Origin: JAMXLO01 sp963812475
Lineage (GTDB): Bacteria; Pseudomonadota; Alphaproteobacteria; Acetobacterales; Acetobacteraceae
Length of the DNA: 64,000 nucleotides
Reading direction: 5' to 3'
Assembly: GCA_963812475.1 (NCBI GenBank)
Contig: CAWEVI010000031.1
Coordinates: 1-64,000, forward strand
The first letter of the stretch is position 1, and each line of letters begins with the position of its first letter. This document shows, piece after piece, positions 55,046-62,647 of the stretch. The translations under genes were made by a program, and so were the position numbers. The notes under the pieces are model-generated. The model did no database searches. It had not been told where the DNA came from and was given only the letters and a program-made list of their open reading frames with translations.

Positions 55046-55245
55046 CGGAGAGCTTTCGTGTCCACACGGACGGAATACGAATCTGCGCCAGTGCCGTAAT
55101 AGAACCCATGTGGGATGACAACCACCAGCTCTCGTCGGCTTCGCCAAAATCACGTGTGACATCACCGACAGGCTGGCCTCGAATAGGTGAAGGAACAGCT
55201 CCATCAGTCACAGAAGATGGAAGCCATTGGGCAACTCACTGGCGA
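55046..55245 (+). pseudogene. Hybrid histidine kinase relic: PAS end and HisKA start
   Basis: Three broken frames spell a familiar kinase order: ESFRVHTDGIRICASAVIEP and MWDDNHQL (PAS), then VGFAKITCDITDR (PAS C-cap), then EQLHQSQKMEAIGQLTGDVA (HisKA just before the phospho-acceptor AHDFNN block, which is missing). A TC duplication near 55130 and a shift near 55190 break the frame. It starts about 43 bases right of the IS630 end. This is decayed. Confidence 0.8.
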
Positions 55246-55648
55246 CGTGGCCTGCTTGCCTCCTCACGAAGGCAGGTCCTATGGCCGCAAATCAGACATA
55301 CATACGCTGATTTTGGCGTTCGAGAATCTGCTCATGCACGCAGGTGGCAAGTCAAAAAAGTTCCGACTCAACCTTGACGTAGAACTCTGGCTTGGCATAT
55401 CGACCAGACACAAATTTTGGTTCCCCGGCTGAAACTGTGGGTGGCTCAAGGTATCATAGGGTCACATGAGCGGCGGTGGTGGGCTGCAACGACGTAGCGG
55501 GTTTTGGTTAGTGGCGCCTCACTGGACGGCACAGCGAATTTTGCCTCGGCCATGGCAATCGCCGTCAAGCCCTGCGCCTACGGCGCACCGCTTCGCGGCT
55601 GCGGGGCTTACCGCGATACGCATGGCCGCGAGTTCCGCATTGGTGCCG

Positions 55649-56059
55649 TCAATGACGCGATCGGTTCGTCGTCGTGGTAGAGCTGCGGCGACTGATCGCG
55701 GGGGCTGTCAAGAAGCGAAAGAGCTTACGACAGGTTGCGTCGAAGGAGCGTTGCTCGGCTTCGGACTGGCCATGGGAGAGCAGCGGCCCGCCATCATCAC
55801 CAATGAGGTCGAGGACGACCTGCTCGAGCGGCCGCCTGCGGAGATCATTGTCCATCTGCACCCGGCGGATGACCTCACCGCCGAGGACCCAGATGTTGTC
55901 GCGGTGCTGGCGCAAGGTCTTGCGCGACAGAGTTCGGGCCAGCATTTCGCGCAGGAACGGCTTGAAGCATTCCACTATCCGCAGCCCGTATGGAATGTCG
56001 CGTTTCTCATACGCCCAACTGCCTGGCCACTGATCGAGATCCGGGCAGTAGCTCTGCAA
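55649..56059 (-). CDS. Hypothetical protein, core-conserved
   Basis: 136 residues if begun at TTG 56057-56059; no ATG or GTG is in a better place. The sequence WAYEKRDIPYGLRIVECFKP, SRKTLRQHRDNIWVLGGEVI and RSFDATCRKLFRFL looks like a real, conserved protein, reminiscent of small uncharacterised proteins found near mobile elements; it has some look of a helical DNA-binding or core-binding domain, but I cannot name a function. The 5' end may have been cut by the adjacent ISL3-type transposase, which begins 70 bases away in the other direction. Confidence 0.6.
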   Translation of the reverse strand: MQSYCPDLDQWPGSWAYEKRDIPYGLRIVECFKPFLREMLARTLSRKTLRQHRDNIWVLGGEVIRRVQMDNDLRRRPLEQVVLDLIGDDGGPLLSHGQSEAEQRSFDATCRKLFRFLTAPAISRRSSTTTTNRSRH

Positions 56060-56128
56060 GGGATCGGCGACGACCTGTTGCGCTGGCAGGCTGTAGGCCT
56101 CCCGGCAACTCCTTTGGGCCCTGCTGCC

Positions 56129-57381
56129 ATGCGGCTGATCTCCCTGCTGAATCACTACCAGCACTTTCCCGGTTTCGTGTACGAGCGCGCGCGGCACTGC
56201 GCACCAAGCCAGACCATCGAGATCTCCGTGCGGCCGCGCCGCGGTTCGCGACCGGTGTGCTCGGGCTGTCATAAGCCGGCAGCGGCCTATGATCACCTGA
56301 GCCTGCGCCGGTTTGAATTCGTGCCGCTGTGGGGCTGCATGGTGGTGTTGCTCTACTGCATGCGGCGGGTGGATTGCCGGGCCTGCGGGGTGCGCGTCGA
56401 AGCGGTGCCGTGGGGCATCGGCAAGCACCAGCTGACCAAGGCCTACATGCTGTTCCTGGCGCACTGGGCGCGGAAGCTGTCGTGGCAGGAGACCGCGGTG
56501 TCGTTTCGCACGACCTGGGGCAAGGTCTGCCAGTCGGTCGAGTATGTCGTGCAATGGGGGATCGAGCACGGCAACTGGGCTCGATCGCGGCGATCGGTGT
56601 CGATGAGATCCAATATGCCAAGGGTCACAAATACCTGACGCTGGTCTACCAGATCGAACAGCACTGCACGCGCCTGCTGTGGATCGGCCGCGAGCGGACG
56701 GTGGCGAGCTTCGAGCAGTTCTTTGCCCTGATCGGCGAGGAATTGGCCGGACGGATCGAGTTTGTCTGCTCGGACATGTGGCAGCCTTACCTCGACGGTG
56801 ATCCGCGAGCGGTGCAGCGCAGGCCATCCACATTCTCGATCGCTTCCACATTGTCGCCAAGATGAACACCGCGCTGGACCAGGTGCGTGCCGGCGAGGCG
56901 CGCAGGCTGGCGCGCGACGGCTACGAACCGATCCTGAAGAAAACCCGCTGGTGCGTGCTGAAGCGCAGGGCCAACCTGACCGGGCAACAGCGGTTCCGCC
57001 TGCGCGACCTGCTGCGCTACAACCTGCGGACCGCGCGGGCCTATCTGCTGAAGGAGGACTTCCAGCAGTTCTGGGATTGCAAGATCACCGAGCTGGGCTG
57101 GCAAGTTCCTGGATCGAGTGGTGATGCCAGCGTCATGCGCTCGCGCATCGAGCCGATGAAGAAGATTGCCAGGATGCTACGCTCGCACCGTACGCTGATC
57201 CTGAACTATTTCCGCGCCAGGAAGCAGTACTCCAGCGGCGTGGTCGAGGGTCTCAACAACAAGGCCAAACTGACCATGCGAAAATCCTACGGCTTCCGCA
57301 CCTTCCACGTCACGGAAACCGCGCTGTACCATGCACTTGGCAAACTGCCGGAGCCTGAACGTCGCCCACAAATTCTTCTGA
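56129..57381 (+). pseudogene. ISL3-family transposase, four frameshifts
   Basis: Pieces in different frames make a complete ISL3 transposase: zinc finger (CSGCHKPAAAYDH, CRACGVRVEAVPWG), GVDEIQYAKGHKYLTLVYQI with the first Asp, SDMWQPYL with the second Asp, RFHIVAKMNTALDQVR, SGVVEGLNNKAKLTMRKSYG with the Glu, and an end EPEVAHKFF at 57381. Frame is lost near 56584, 56805, 56822 and 57359, so it is not functional. Its insertion ends were not identified. Confidence 0.85.
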
Positions 57382-57400
57382 CGAGGCTAAATTTTAATCC

Positions 57401-57487
57401 GTGCTTCTGAACCTTGTCGTAAATGCAAGAGATGCCATGCCGAAAGGCGGCACTCCGCGACCAAAAACATCCGCGTTGATGCGATAA
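57401..57487 (+). pseudogene. Hybrid histidine kinase relic: HATPase N-box
   Basis: VLLNLVVNARDAMPKGGTPRP is the N-box of HATPase_c from a kinase of the same type as the 55046-55245 fragment, preserved right next to the transposase end and ending at a stop. It is 29 codons long. Confidence 0.75.
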
Positions 57488-57763
57488 TGAGCAACGATGG
57501 CACGTCTGTCATCTTTTCACCCCGAGATCACGGAGACAACATCAGGACGCGCGACAAGATCCGTCCATGGTGCCCACCTGCGAGGCCGCGTAAATGGCGT
57601 GGCGTCTGGGGCATGGCGTGACGAGAGATGCTGACGCGGAACGTAGCAAGAATGCCGCCTGACTATCCCTCGGTTTCCAGTCTTCGGTGAAGCCTCGCTG
57701 AAGCCCCGGATCTCCCATCGGGCGTTCAGAGCTGCGTCACGCCCCATACCTCCTGGATTTGGA

Positions 57764-57839
57764 TGGTAGCGGCGGGCGGATTTGAACCACCGAGCAAGGG
57801 ATTATAATTCCCCTGGGCGCTGCTTACGTTAGCTCCGCA
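57764..57839 (-). tRNA. tRNA-like sequence, anticodon UAU; 3' part well formed, 5' part degenerate
   Basis: On the minus strand the last 50 bases fold as a tRNA: anticodon stem GGGGA/TCCCT with 7-base loop ATTATAA (anticodon TAT, U33 present), 5-base variable loop, T stem GGTGG/CCGCC with loop TTCAAAT, acceptor CGCCGCT, discriminator A and encoded CCA. The 26 bases 5' of this have the right length but the D arm does not pair, GG is absent, and the acceptor pairs only 5 of 7. It may be a decayed tRNA-Ile or a tRNA 3' end left as an attachment site. Confidence 0.4.
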
Positions 57840-58423
57840 GGGGTCCGATCATCTCACAGAAGCCGGCAAATGGTATGCTGGGGGTCAGGGATCTGCTTCC
57901 GTGCCTCCTCACGCGCCGCTGCGACCGGAGGATCGCGGGGGTCGGGACCCGGTCCGTAAGAACGTGCAGCTGGTCGGCTAGTAGCACTGCGTCATCGTGC
58001 CGGTCCTGATGTCAATCGACTCGCAAAAGGGAGCGATTGCCCACGAGAAGCCGCGTTATCGGAACCAAAACCAGGACAACCTGACGTCCAAGCCTATCTC
58101 ACCGCATGCGGTGATACTTCCCGGCCGCGGCTTCGGAAATGTCGGCACGAAACGGTCACCAGAGCCTGGTCCCGCAGATCGTTGGCCGTCAGGAGCCAGC
58201 AGGGGTTGGTCACGCCCCAGTGTCCGAGAGGGTGGCATCCACGGCCCGATGGGAAGGTCACCGGAAACCGGCCTGGAGCTACGCGGGTGTGTCGGTTGCT
58301 GTCGCAGGTGGAGGAAGATTTGATCCTCGGCACCAGGGTCCTGAATTACGGGACAACTGGGGGCACCCAATTCGGCCAATCGCAGGCCTCGGACGTGATC
58401 GCGTCCCCCGCGTTCCTGTGCGT
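57840..58423. other. No gene recognised
   Basis: Together with 57488-57763 this is nearly 900 bases with only the tRNA-like segment. Open frames on both strands have no family resemblance. Likely decayed accessory DNA. Confidence 0.5.
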
Positions 58424-59074
58424 TCACCGCGTTGCGACCAGGCAGGCATAGTTCTGCGCCGAGGTCGGATTTTCGATGTTTGGCTCGAAGATCCCGACTG
58501 ACTTTGGATCGGCGAAGCCCGCCTCGCGCAAAAGATCGAGGTGCCGCTCGATCTCGAAGCGGCCGGGTTCATAAGTCCAGGTGGTGCCCTCCGGCTTGAT
58601 GAAGTCGCCGTTCACGAGCATGCCGCCCTTCGGTAGCGTCTCGAAACAACGCGCGTAGACGTCCGCGACGGCGTCTTGGCTGCCGAGATCGTGCAGCGCC
58701 CAGGTCGAAATGATCGCGCCCGGTTGTCTCGAAAGTTTTTTCGGCCAGTTTGGGTCCTTCAAGTCAGTATTCGTCAGCGTGACACGCGGCATGAACCCGC
58801 CAATGGTCTTTTTCGCGACCTCGAAAAACACCGTCGAGAAGTCGAGGCATTCGTAGCTAATGGCGTGCATACGCTCCAACAGGTGGCGGGCCATGTATCC
58901 GTGACCGAGGCCCAGTTCGAGCACATGCCCGCACGGCACGCCCGGTTTGGAGAGTTGCTCCAGGATCAAATCGAACAGGGCCAGGCGCGGGGCCGTCGGC
59001 ACGAAGCGGTCGGCGCAACCTTGAACGAACGCGGCATCGTGGAATTCGTGCTGCGCGCCGACGTAACCACTCAT
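58424..59074 (-). CDS. Class I SAM-dependent methyltransferase
   Basis: 216 residues. Motif I is VLELGLGHGYMARHLLE, acidic motif II is YECLDFSTVFFE, and IISTWALHDL is the post-II region. The sequence APRLALFDLILEQL at the front is a helical cap. It methylates an unknown small molecule. It is intact and stands among decayed genes. Confidence 0.8.
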   Translation of the reverse strand: MSGYVGAQHEFHDAAFVQGCADRFVPTAPRLALFDLILEQLSKPGVPCGHVLELGLGHGYMARHLLERMHAISYECLDFSTVFFEVAKKTIGGFMPRVTLTNTDLKDPNWPKKLSRQPGAIISTWALHDLGSQDAVADVYARCFETLPKGGMLVNGDFIKPEGTTWTYEPGRFEIERHLDLLREAGFADPKSVGIFEPNIENPTSAQNYACLVATR

Positions 59075-59456
59075 CTCCTATCCTTTCGTTTTGCCCCGCC
59101 GCCCCGTGTTTCTCTTCCGGAAGCGCCGGCAACCTGTACGATCGCCCGATCGGGGGCGCGTTGTCACTGTCACGGACATGATCTAGCCGCCGGGCGATCA
59201 AGGATGAATGCACGCGGCGAACAACACGAGGCGATCTAATAGGCCCCGCCGGCGCTTGGCCGATCAGCAGCCCCGAGCGGCGGCTGTGGCTGGCCTACAG
59301 GCGACCGGCTGGCGGTGCTGGGCGTGTCATCCGTCAGCGCATCTCCCTGCCGCGGCCGTGCGGGAGGTGGTCCCCGGCGCCATCTACGGCGTATTGCACC
59401 TGGCGGGCGCCAGCCTTATCCGGGATGAGGTAACATGGCTCAAGCGGAGGAAATCC
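59075..59456. other. No gene recognised upstream of the small membrane ORF
   Basis: An open frame that runs into the 59457 ORF has no protein-like sequence before it. The GGAGG at 59446-59450 serves the small ORF. Confidence 0.45.
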
Positions 59457-59537
59457 GTGAACGCGCTGCTTGTGCTGATGGTCCTCTTTATCTGGTTCCT
59501 GATGAGCCACCATGGCTTGTTCGTGCAGCCGCCGTGA
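59457..59537 (+). CDS. 26-residue membrane peptide
   Basis: GTG start with GGAGG six bases upstream; translation begins MNALLVLMVLFIWFLMSH, one hydrophobic helix, and ends in two prolines. Too short to classify. The strong ribosome-binding site argues for translation, but absence of homologue evidence keeps this tentative. Confidence 0.4.
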   Translation: MNALLVLMVLFIWFLMSHHGLFVQPP

Positions 59538-59636
59538 TGGCTATGCAGGCGATGAGGGATTTGCACCGAGGGCCCCATCGGCCGTCGGCAAAGCAACCAA
59601 GTTTGAACCGAGACCGATCAACGGTGCCAGGCAAGA

Positions 59637-60412
59637 ATGAAGGGTGGACATGGCAAAAAATCTGACAACACAGCGACAGTCGGGCACAAGCCTGTCGAGA
59701 TCCGCCTCGACGAGGTCGAGCCCGATACTCTGCGCACCATTGGCGGATCGCGGTCCGACAAGTTCAACAACGCCCTGATCGATTCAGTAGTAAAGACCGG
59801 CTGGTTCTCGCTTGGGCAGTCGGACGAAGACCGCGCCCGGCAGCTCTTCGTCTCGGTCAAGGGGTTGCAGGCATTCGCGCCGGCCGACGAGATCAAGGTC
59901 ATGATTGCTGTACACAGTCGATGGCGGCACACCACGCATCGATAGAATGCAGCCGCCGGGCGATGCTCCACGAACAACCACTGGAGGCTGCGCAGGCCCT
60001 CCGGAAATCGGCTGCGAATGCGTCACGCACGTTCGTCGAGTTGCTATCGGCGCTCGACCGCAAGCGCGGGAAAGGTGGCCAGCAGGTTGTTCGTGTCGAG
60101 CATCTTGTTCCTGTCGAGCATGTTCGCGTTCATCAAGGCGGCCAAGCGATCGTCGGCAACGCGCAGGGCAGTGACACGGCGACGGGCGAGCAGCACAGCA
60201 GCACGCGGACGCGCTGTCGCGGAGCGCGAATCGCGGTGTCCCAGGCCGTGGTAGTCGGTGGGCTGATCAGCCTCCACCCGCTGACCCTTGGGCGGAATCA
60301 CGACATACTCGACGCGGCGCACCGGCGTTGGCTTCGGGTCTGGGGATGGCTGTGCGGCCCACCAGCTCGCCTGACGGATTTAGTGCGCAGCATTGCCGAG
60401 CGGGATGCTTAG
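59637..60412 (+). pseudogene. Conserved hypothetical protein, frameshifted by a CA duplication
   Basis: Frame 1 encodes VGHKPVEIRLDEVEPDTLRT, SDKFNNALIDSVVKTGWFSLG and LQAFAPADEIKVMIA, then a second frame continues SMAAHHASIECSRRAML, NASRTFVELLSALDRKRGKG and HQGGQAIVGNAQ. Deleting one CA near 59913 joins them. This matches a family of alphaproteobacterial proteins of unknown role ending in a VHxGGQAIVG motif. A short duplication VEHLVPVEH is also present near 60100. The tail after about 60170 looks unrelated. Confidence 0.7.
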
Positions 60413-60661
60413 CAGAAATCCTGGCACTGGCTCGATGGGGCGGGGGCCCTTTGGAGTGATGAAGTTATACAAGCCGCCTTGCGGCTCCGTTCGGCAGCCA
60501 GGGCACGCACCCACACGCCCGAACGATAGGCTTGGGCCCGGATCGATTTTCGTTGTTGGCGGGCCCGCCGACAGGTCGGTCGGAGTTCCGGCGACAGCGG
60601 GTGCGATCATCAAACTCGCCGCGATCGTGAATGCTATGACCTGAGCGCGGGTTTGGCTCAC
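60380..60661 (-). CDS. Small exported protein, unknown function
   Basis: 93 residues with a clear signal peptide (QVIAFTIAASLMIAPAVAG), then a proline-rich mature part with two cysteines in ACPGCRTE. Its 3' end overlaps the tail of the previous pseudogene on the other strand. Nothing else recognisable. Confidence 0.5.
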   Translation of the reverse strand: MSQTRAQVIAFTIAASLMIAPAVAGTPTDLSAGPPTTKIDPGPSLSFGRVGACPGCRTEPQGGLYNFITPKGPRPIEPVPGFLLSIPLGNAAH

Positions 60662-60726
60662 GGGGAAGGTTCTCCCTGGCGGTTGCCCAACAATCTATCT
60701 GGTGCGCCCGGGCTGCAAACAGGGGA

Positions 60727-61290
60727 TCAGTGCGGCGAGGTCGGCATCCTTCGCTTGGCGGCGGTGGCGCCAGAACGTTCCGCATCAGTCGGTCCTGGCA
60801 TTGGCTCGAGGCCGCCCGAAATCGCCCGCGTGCGCCACGCATTCAGGGCCGCTGCCAAACGACCTCTGCCCAAGCCTCCAAACTGAAACCCAGGCCGGAA
60901 GCCTGTATCAACGTCGATAACCAAGCGTTTGCCGTGCGGCTGAAGTTCCGTCCAGATTGAGGCTGGACCAAATATGCGTTGATCAAACAGGAACTGGCTA
61001 ACCGCGTCCCAGCGATAGAACCGCACCTGTCCGCACACGCTGCGCCAGAATCCATCGCGGGACATCTCCAGAAAGGTGCGCGATGAGCAAGCCGCGTGGA
61101 AATGCCACACTGGAAATACCAAGCCTCCAACGAGCATCGTGATCGGCGTTAGAAAACTCTGACCCGAAGGAGGAAAACTCAACCGAACCAATGCCGGAAC
61201 GACAAGGATGATGACGGAGAAAAGGCAAATGCCGTTCGAGAAGGGCGCATACCAACGACTGTGAAGCCGAACTGTCTCTGCCTCCGGCAT
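60727..61290 (-). CDS. Hypothetical membrane protein
   Basis: 187 residues; GGAGG lies just before the ATG at 61290. Two hydrophobic helices (GICLFSVIILVVPALVRL and FLTPITMLVGGLVFPVW) precede a soluble part with FLEMSRDGFWRSVCGQVRFY that resembles a PH-like domain. No function assigned. It follows the broken DUF551-like gene on the same strand. Confidence 0.6.
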   Translation of the reverse strand: MPEAETVRLHSRWYAPFSNGICLFSVIILVVPALVRLSFPPSGQSFLTPITMLVGGLVFPVWHFHAACSSRTFLEMSRDGFWRSVCGQVRFYRWDAVSQFLFDQRIFGPASIWTELQPHGKRLVIDVDTGFRPGFQFGGLGRGRLAAALNAWRTRAISGGLEPMPGPTDAERSGATAAKRRMPTSPH

Positions 61291-61550
61291 CAGATCCTCC
61301 TGCGCCCCTTGCCCACCACCGCGGTCGTGGCGCCTGCCTGCCTTTCGCCAGCCGCACGGCCTTCGCCGCGGCCTGGTCCTCGATCGGCTCCCAGCCGGTC
61401 AAGTCATGGCGGATCAGCGGGATGTCCTCGTGGTACGCGATCCAGCCGATGAACGTCCGAGACCAGTAGCCGACGATCGGCGCGGCCTCCACCAGAACCG
61501 GATCACGTTCCGTCACGCGGGGCGGTGGAGATGGGGAGCCGGGAAGCCAT
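61291..61550 (-). pseudogene. DUF551-like hypothetical protein, frameshifted
   Basis: From ATG at 61550 the frame reads MASRLPISTAPRDGT then stops; dropping one base near 61506 gives DPVLVEAAPIVGYW, GWIAYHEDIPLIRHDLTGWE and PIEDQAAAKAV, the pattern of short PIxTAPxDGT proteins (DUF551-like) common on phage and mobile DNA. The natural end is uncertain and is placed next to the following gene. Confidence 0.6.
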
Positions 61551-61677
61551 CGGCACCTCGCGCAGATCGGCTGATGACGATCGTCGCGGTGTGCATTGCT
61601 TCAGATCGCGGCGCCGCCAGTCCCGGCAATTTCCGTCTGTCAGCAGGTGCGGCAAGCGCTGACGGAGGGAAAGCCCA

Positions 61678-61806
61678 ATGACGATGTTCGTTCTCGCTGC
61701 TCTGACCGTCACTGCCTTCATCTGGGCCATCACGGAGCCGCAGACCCCACAAGACCTGACGGCAGACGACATCAGTCAGCTCGTCGTGTTGGGTTTCGTC
61801 CCATGA
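61678..61806 (+). CDS. 42-residue single-helix membrane protein
   Basis: MTMFVLAALTVTAFIWAITE begins a helix, followed by a short soluble tail with ADDISQLVVLGFVP. GGAGGG lies eleven or so bases upstream. Function unknown. Confidence 0.45.
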   Translation: MTMFVLAALTVTAFIWAITEPQTPQDLTADDISQLVVLGFVP

Positions 61807-61991
61807 ATATCGTTTCCCCCTCGGGCCTTCGCCATCGCGCCAGTTTCTCCACCGTTGGCATAAATCATATGAGAAGGCGGTCGATTATGCCGGAAATGCG
61901 AAAACCCCACCTCTCGACCGTCGCAATGGATGCGATGGAAGAGAACGGCGCCTCTCGCAAAACGAGAGCTCCGGCCTCAGGACAGAAGATC

Positions 61992-62064
61992 ATGAAGACC
62001 ATGCTTTTTTGCCGCCGCCGCCCTCAGTCTTGGCATCGGTTCTGCTTACGCTGCCCAGGGTTGA
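61992..62064 (+). pseudogene. Signal-peptide relic
   Basis: ATG AAG ACC ATG leads to a T6 run; with one T fewer the frame reads MKTMLFAAAALSLGIGSAYA then AQG and a stop, a typical small-exported-protein signal peptide. The mature protein is absent, and receiver-domain sequence starts directly after. Confidence 0.55.
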
Positions 62065-62344
62065 AGCATCAGGTGCGCCACAGGCGATGACTATCTTGCG
62101 GAGTGGAGCGAGAATTGATCTGCTGCTGACCGATGTGGGTCTCCCAATTATAAATGACCGGCAGCTTACCGAATTTGCCTGCGAGTTGCGACCTAAAATT
62201 AAGGTGCTCTTTGTTACAGGCTACATGGCGAATGCCGCAGTTTGCTGCGGGTTTCTCGACCAAGATATGGACATGCTGACCAACCCATTTGCACTCAATT
62301 CGCTGGGACTCGAAATTAAAGAGATGATCGGGCCTGCCACATAA
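62065..62344 (+). pseudogene. Response-regulator receiver domain relic (hybrid kinase C-terminus)
   Basis: APQAMTILRSGARIDLLLTD then VGLPIINDRQL, KIKVLFVTGY and MDMLTNPFAL is the receiver of PAS-HisKA hybrid kinases. The phospho-Asp is kept in LLTDVGLP but the invariant Lys before PFA is Asn, so it is not functional. No proper start; it follows a signal-peptide relic. It may be the lost 3' end of the kinase at 55046. Confidence 0.75.
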
Positions 62345-62647
62345 ATTATCGGACTACAGGTCTGGATTCCGGCGGACATCCAATGTGCCACTGATCCGCC
62401 AAGACGTGACCGACCGATAGCCGATCGAGGACCAAGCCCGCAACGCACTGTCCCGCGAGCGGGGTGTGGCGCAAAACGCAGAGGTCGACAGCGGTGATCG
62501 GGCGGTGATCTCAGGGCCTATTCGTGATTAAATGTACACCGGCGTCGATTTTTCGCATGCTCCCTGCAAATTTTTTTTGTCCGCCAGCAAAGAACAGAAA
62601 TCACCAACGACGACGCCCAGGCCGCAGCGCAGCCGTGCAGCCGCTGC
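62345..62647. other. Intergenic, nothing recognised
   Basis: Lies between the receiver relic and the stop of the repeat protein. Contains a T8 run near 62572; no gene or clear hairpin seen. Confidence 0.45.

Noticed and set aside
58139..58501. Plus-strand open frame upstream of and overlapping the methyltransferase end
   Set aside because: No recognisable sequence and it runs antisense into the methyltransferase.
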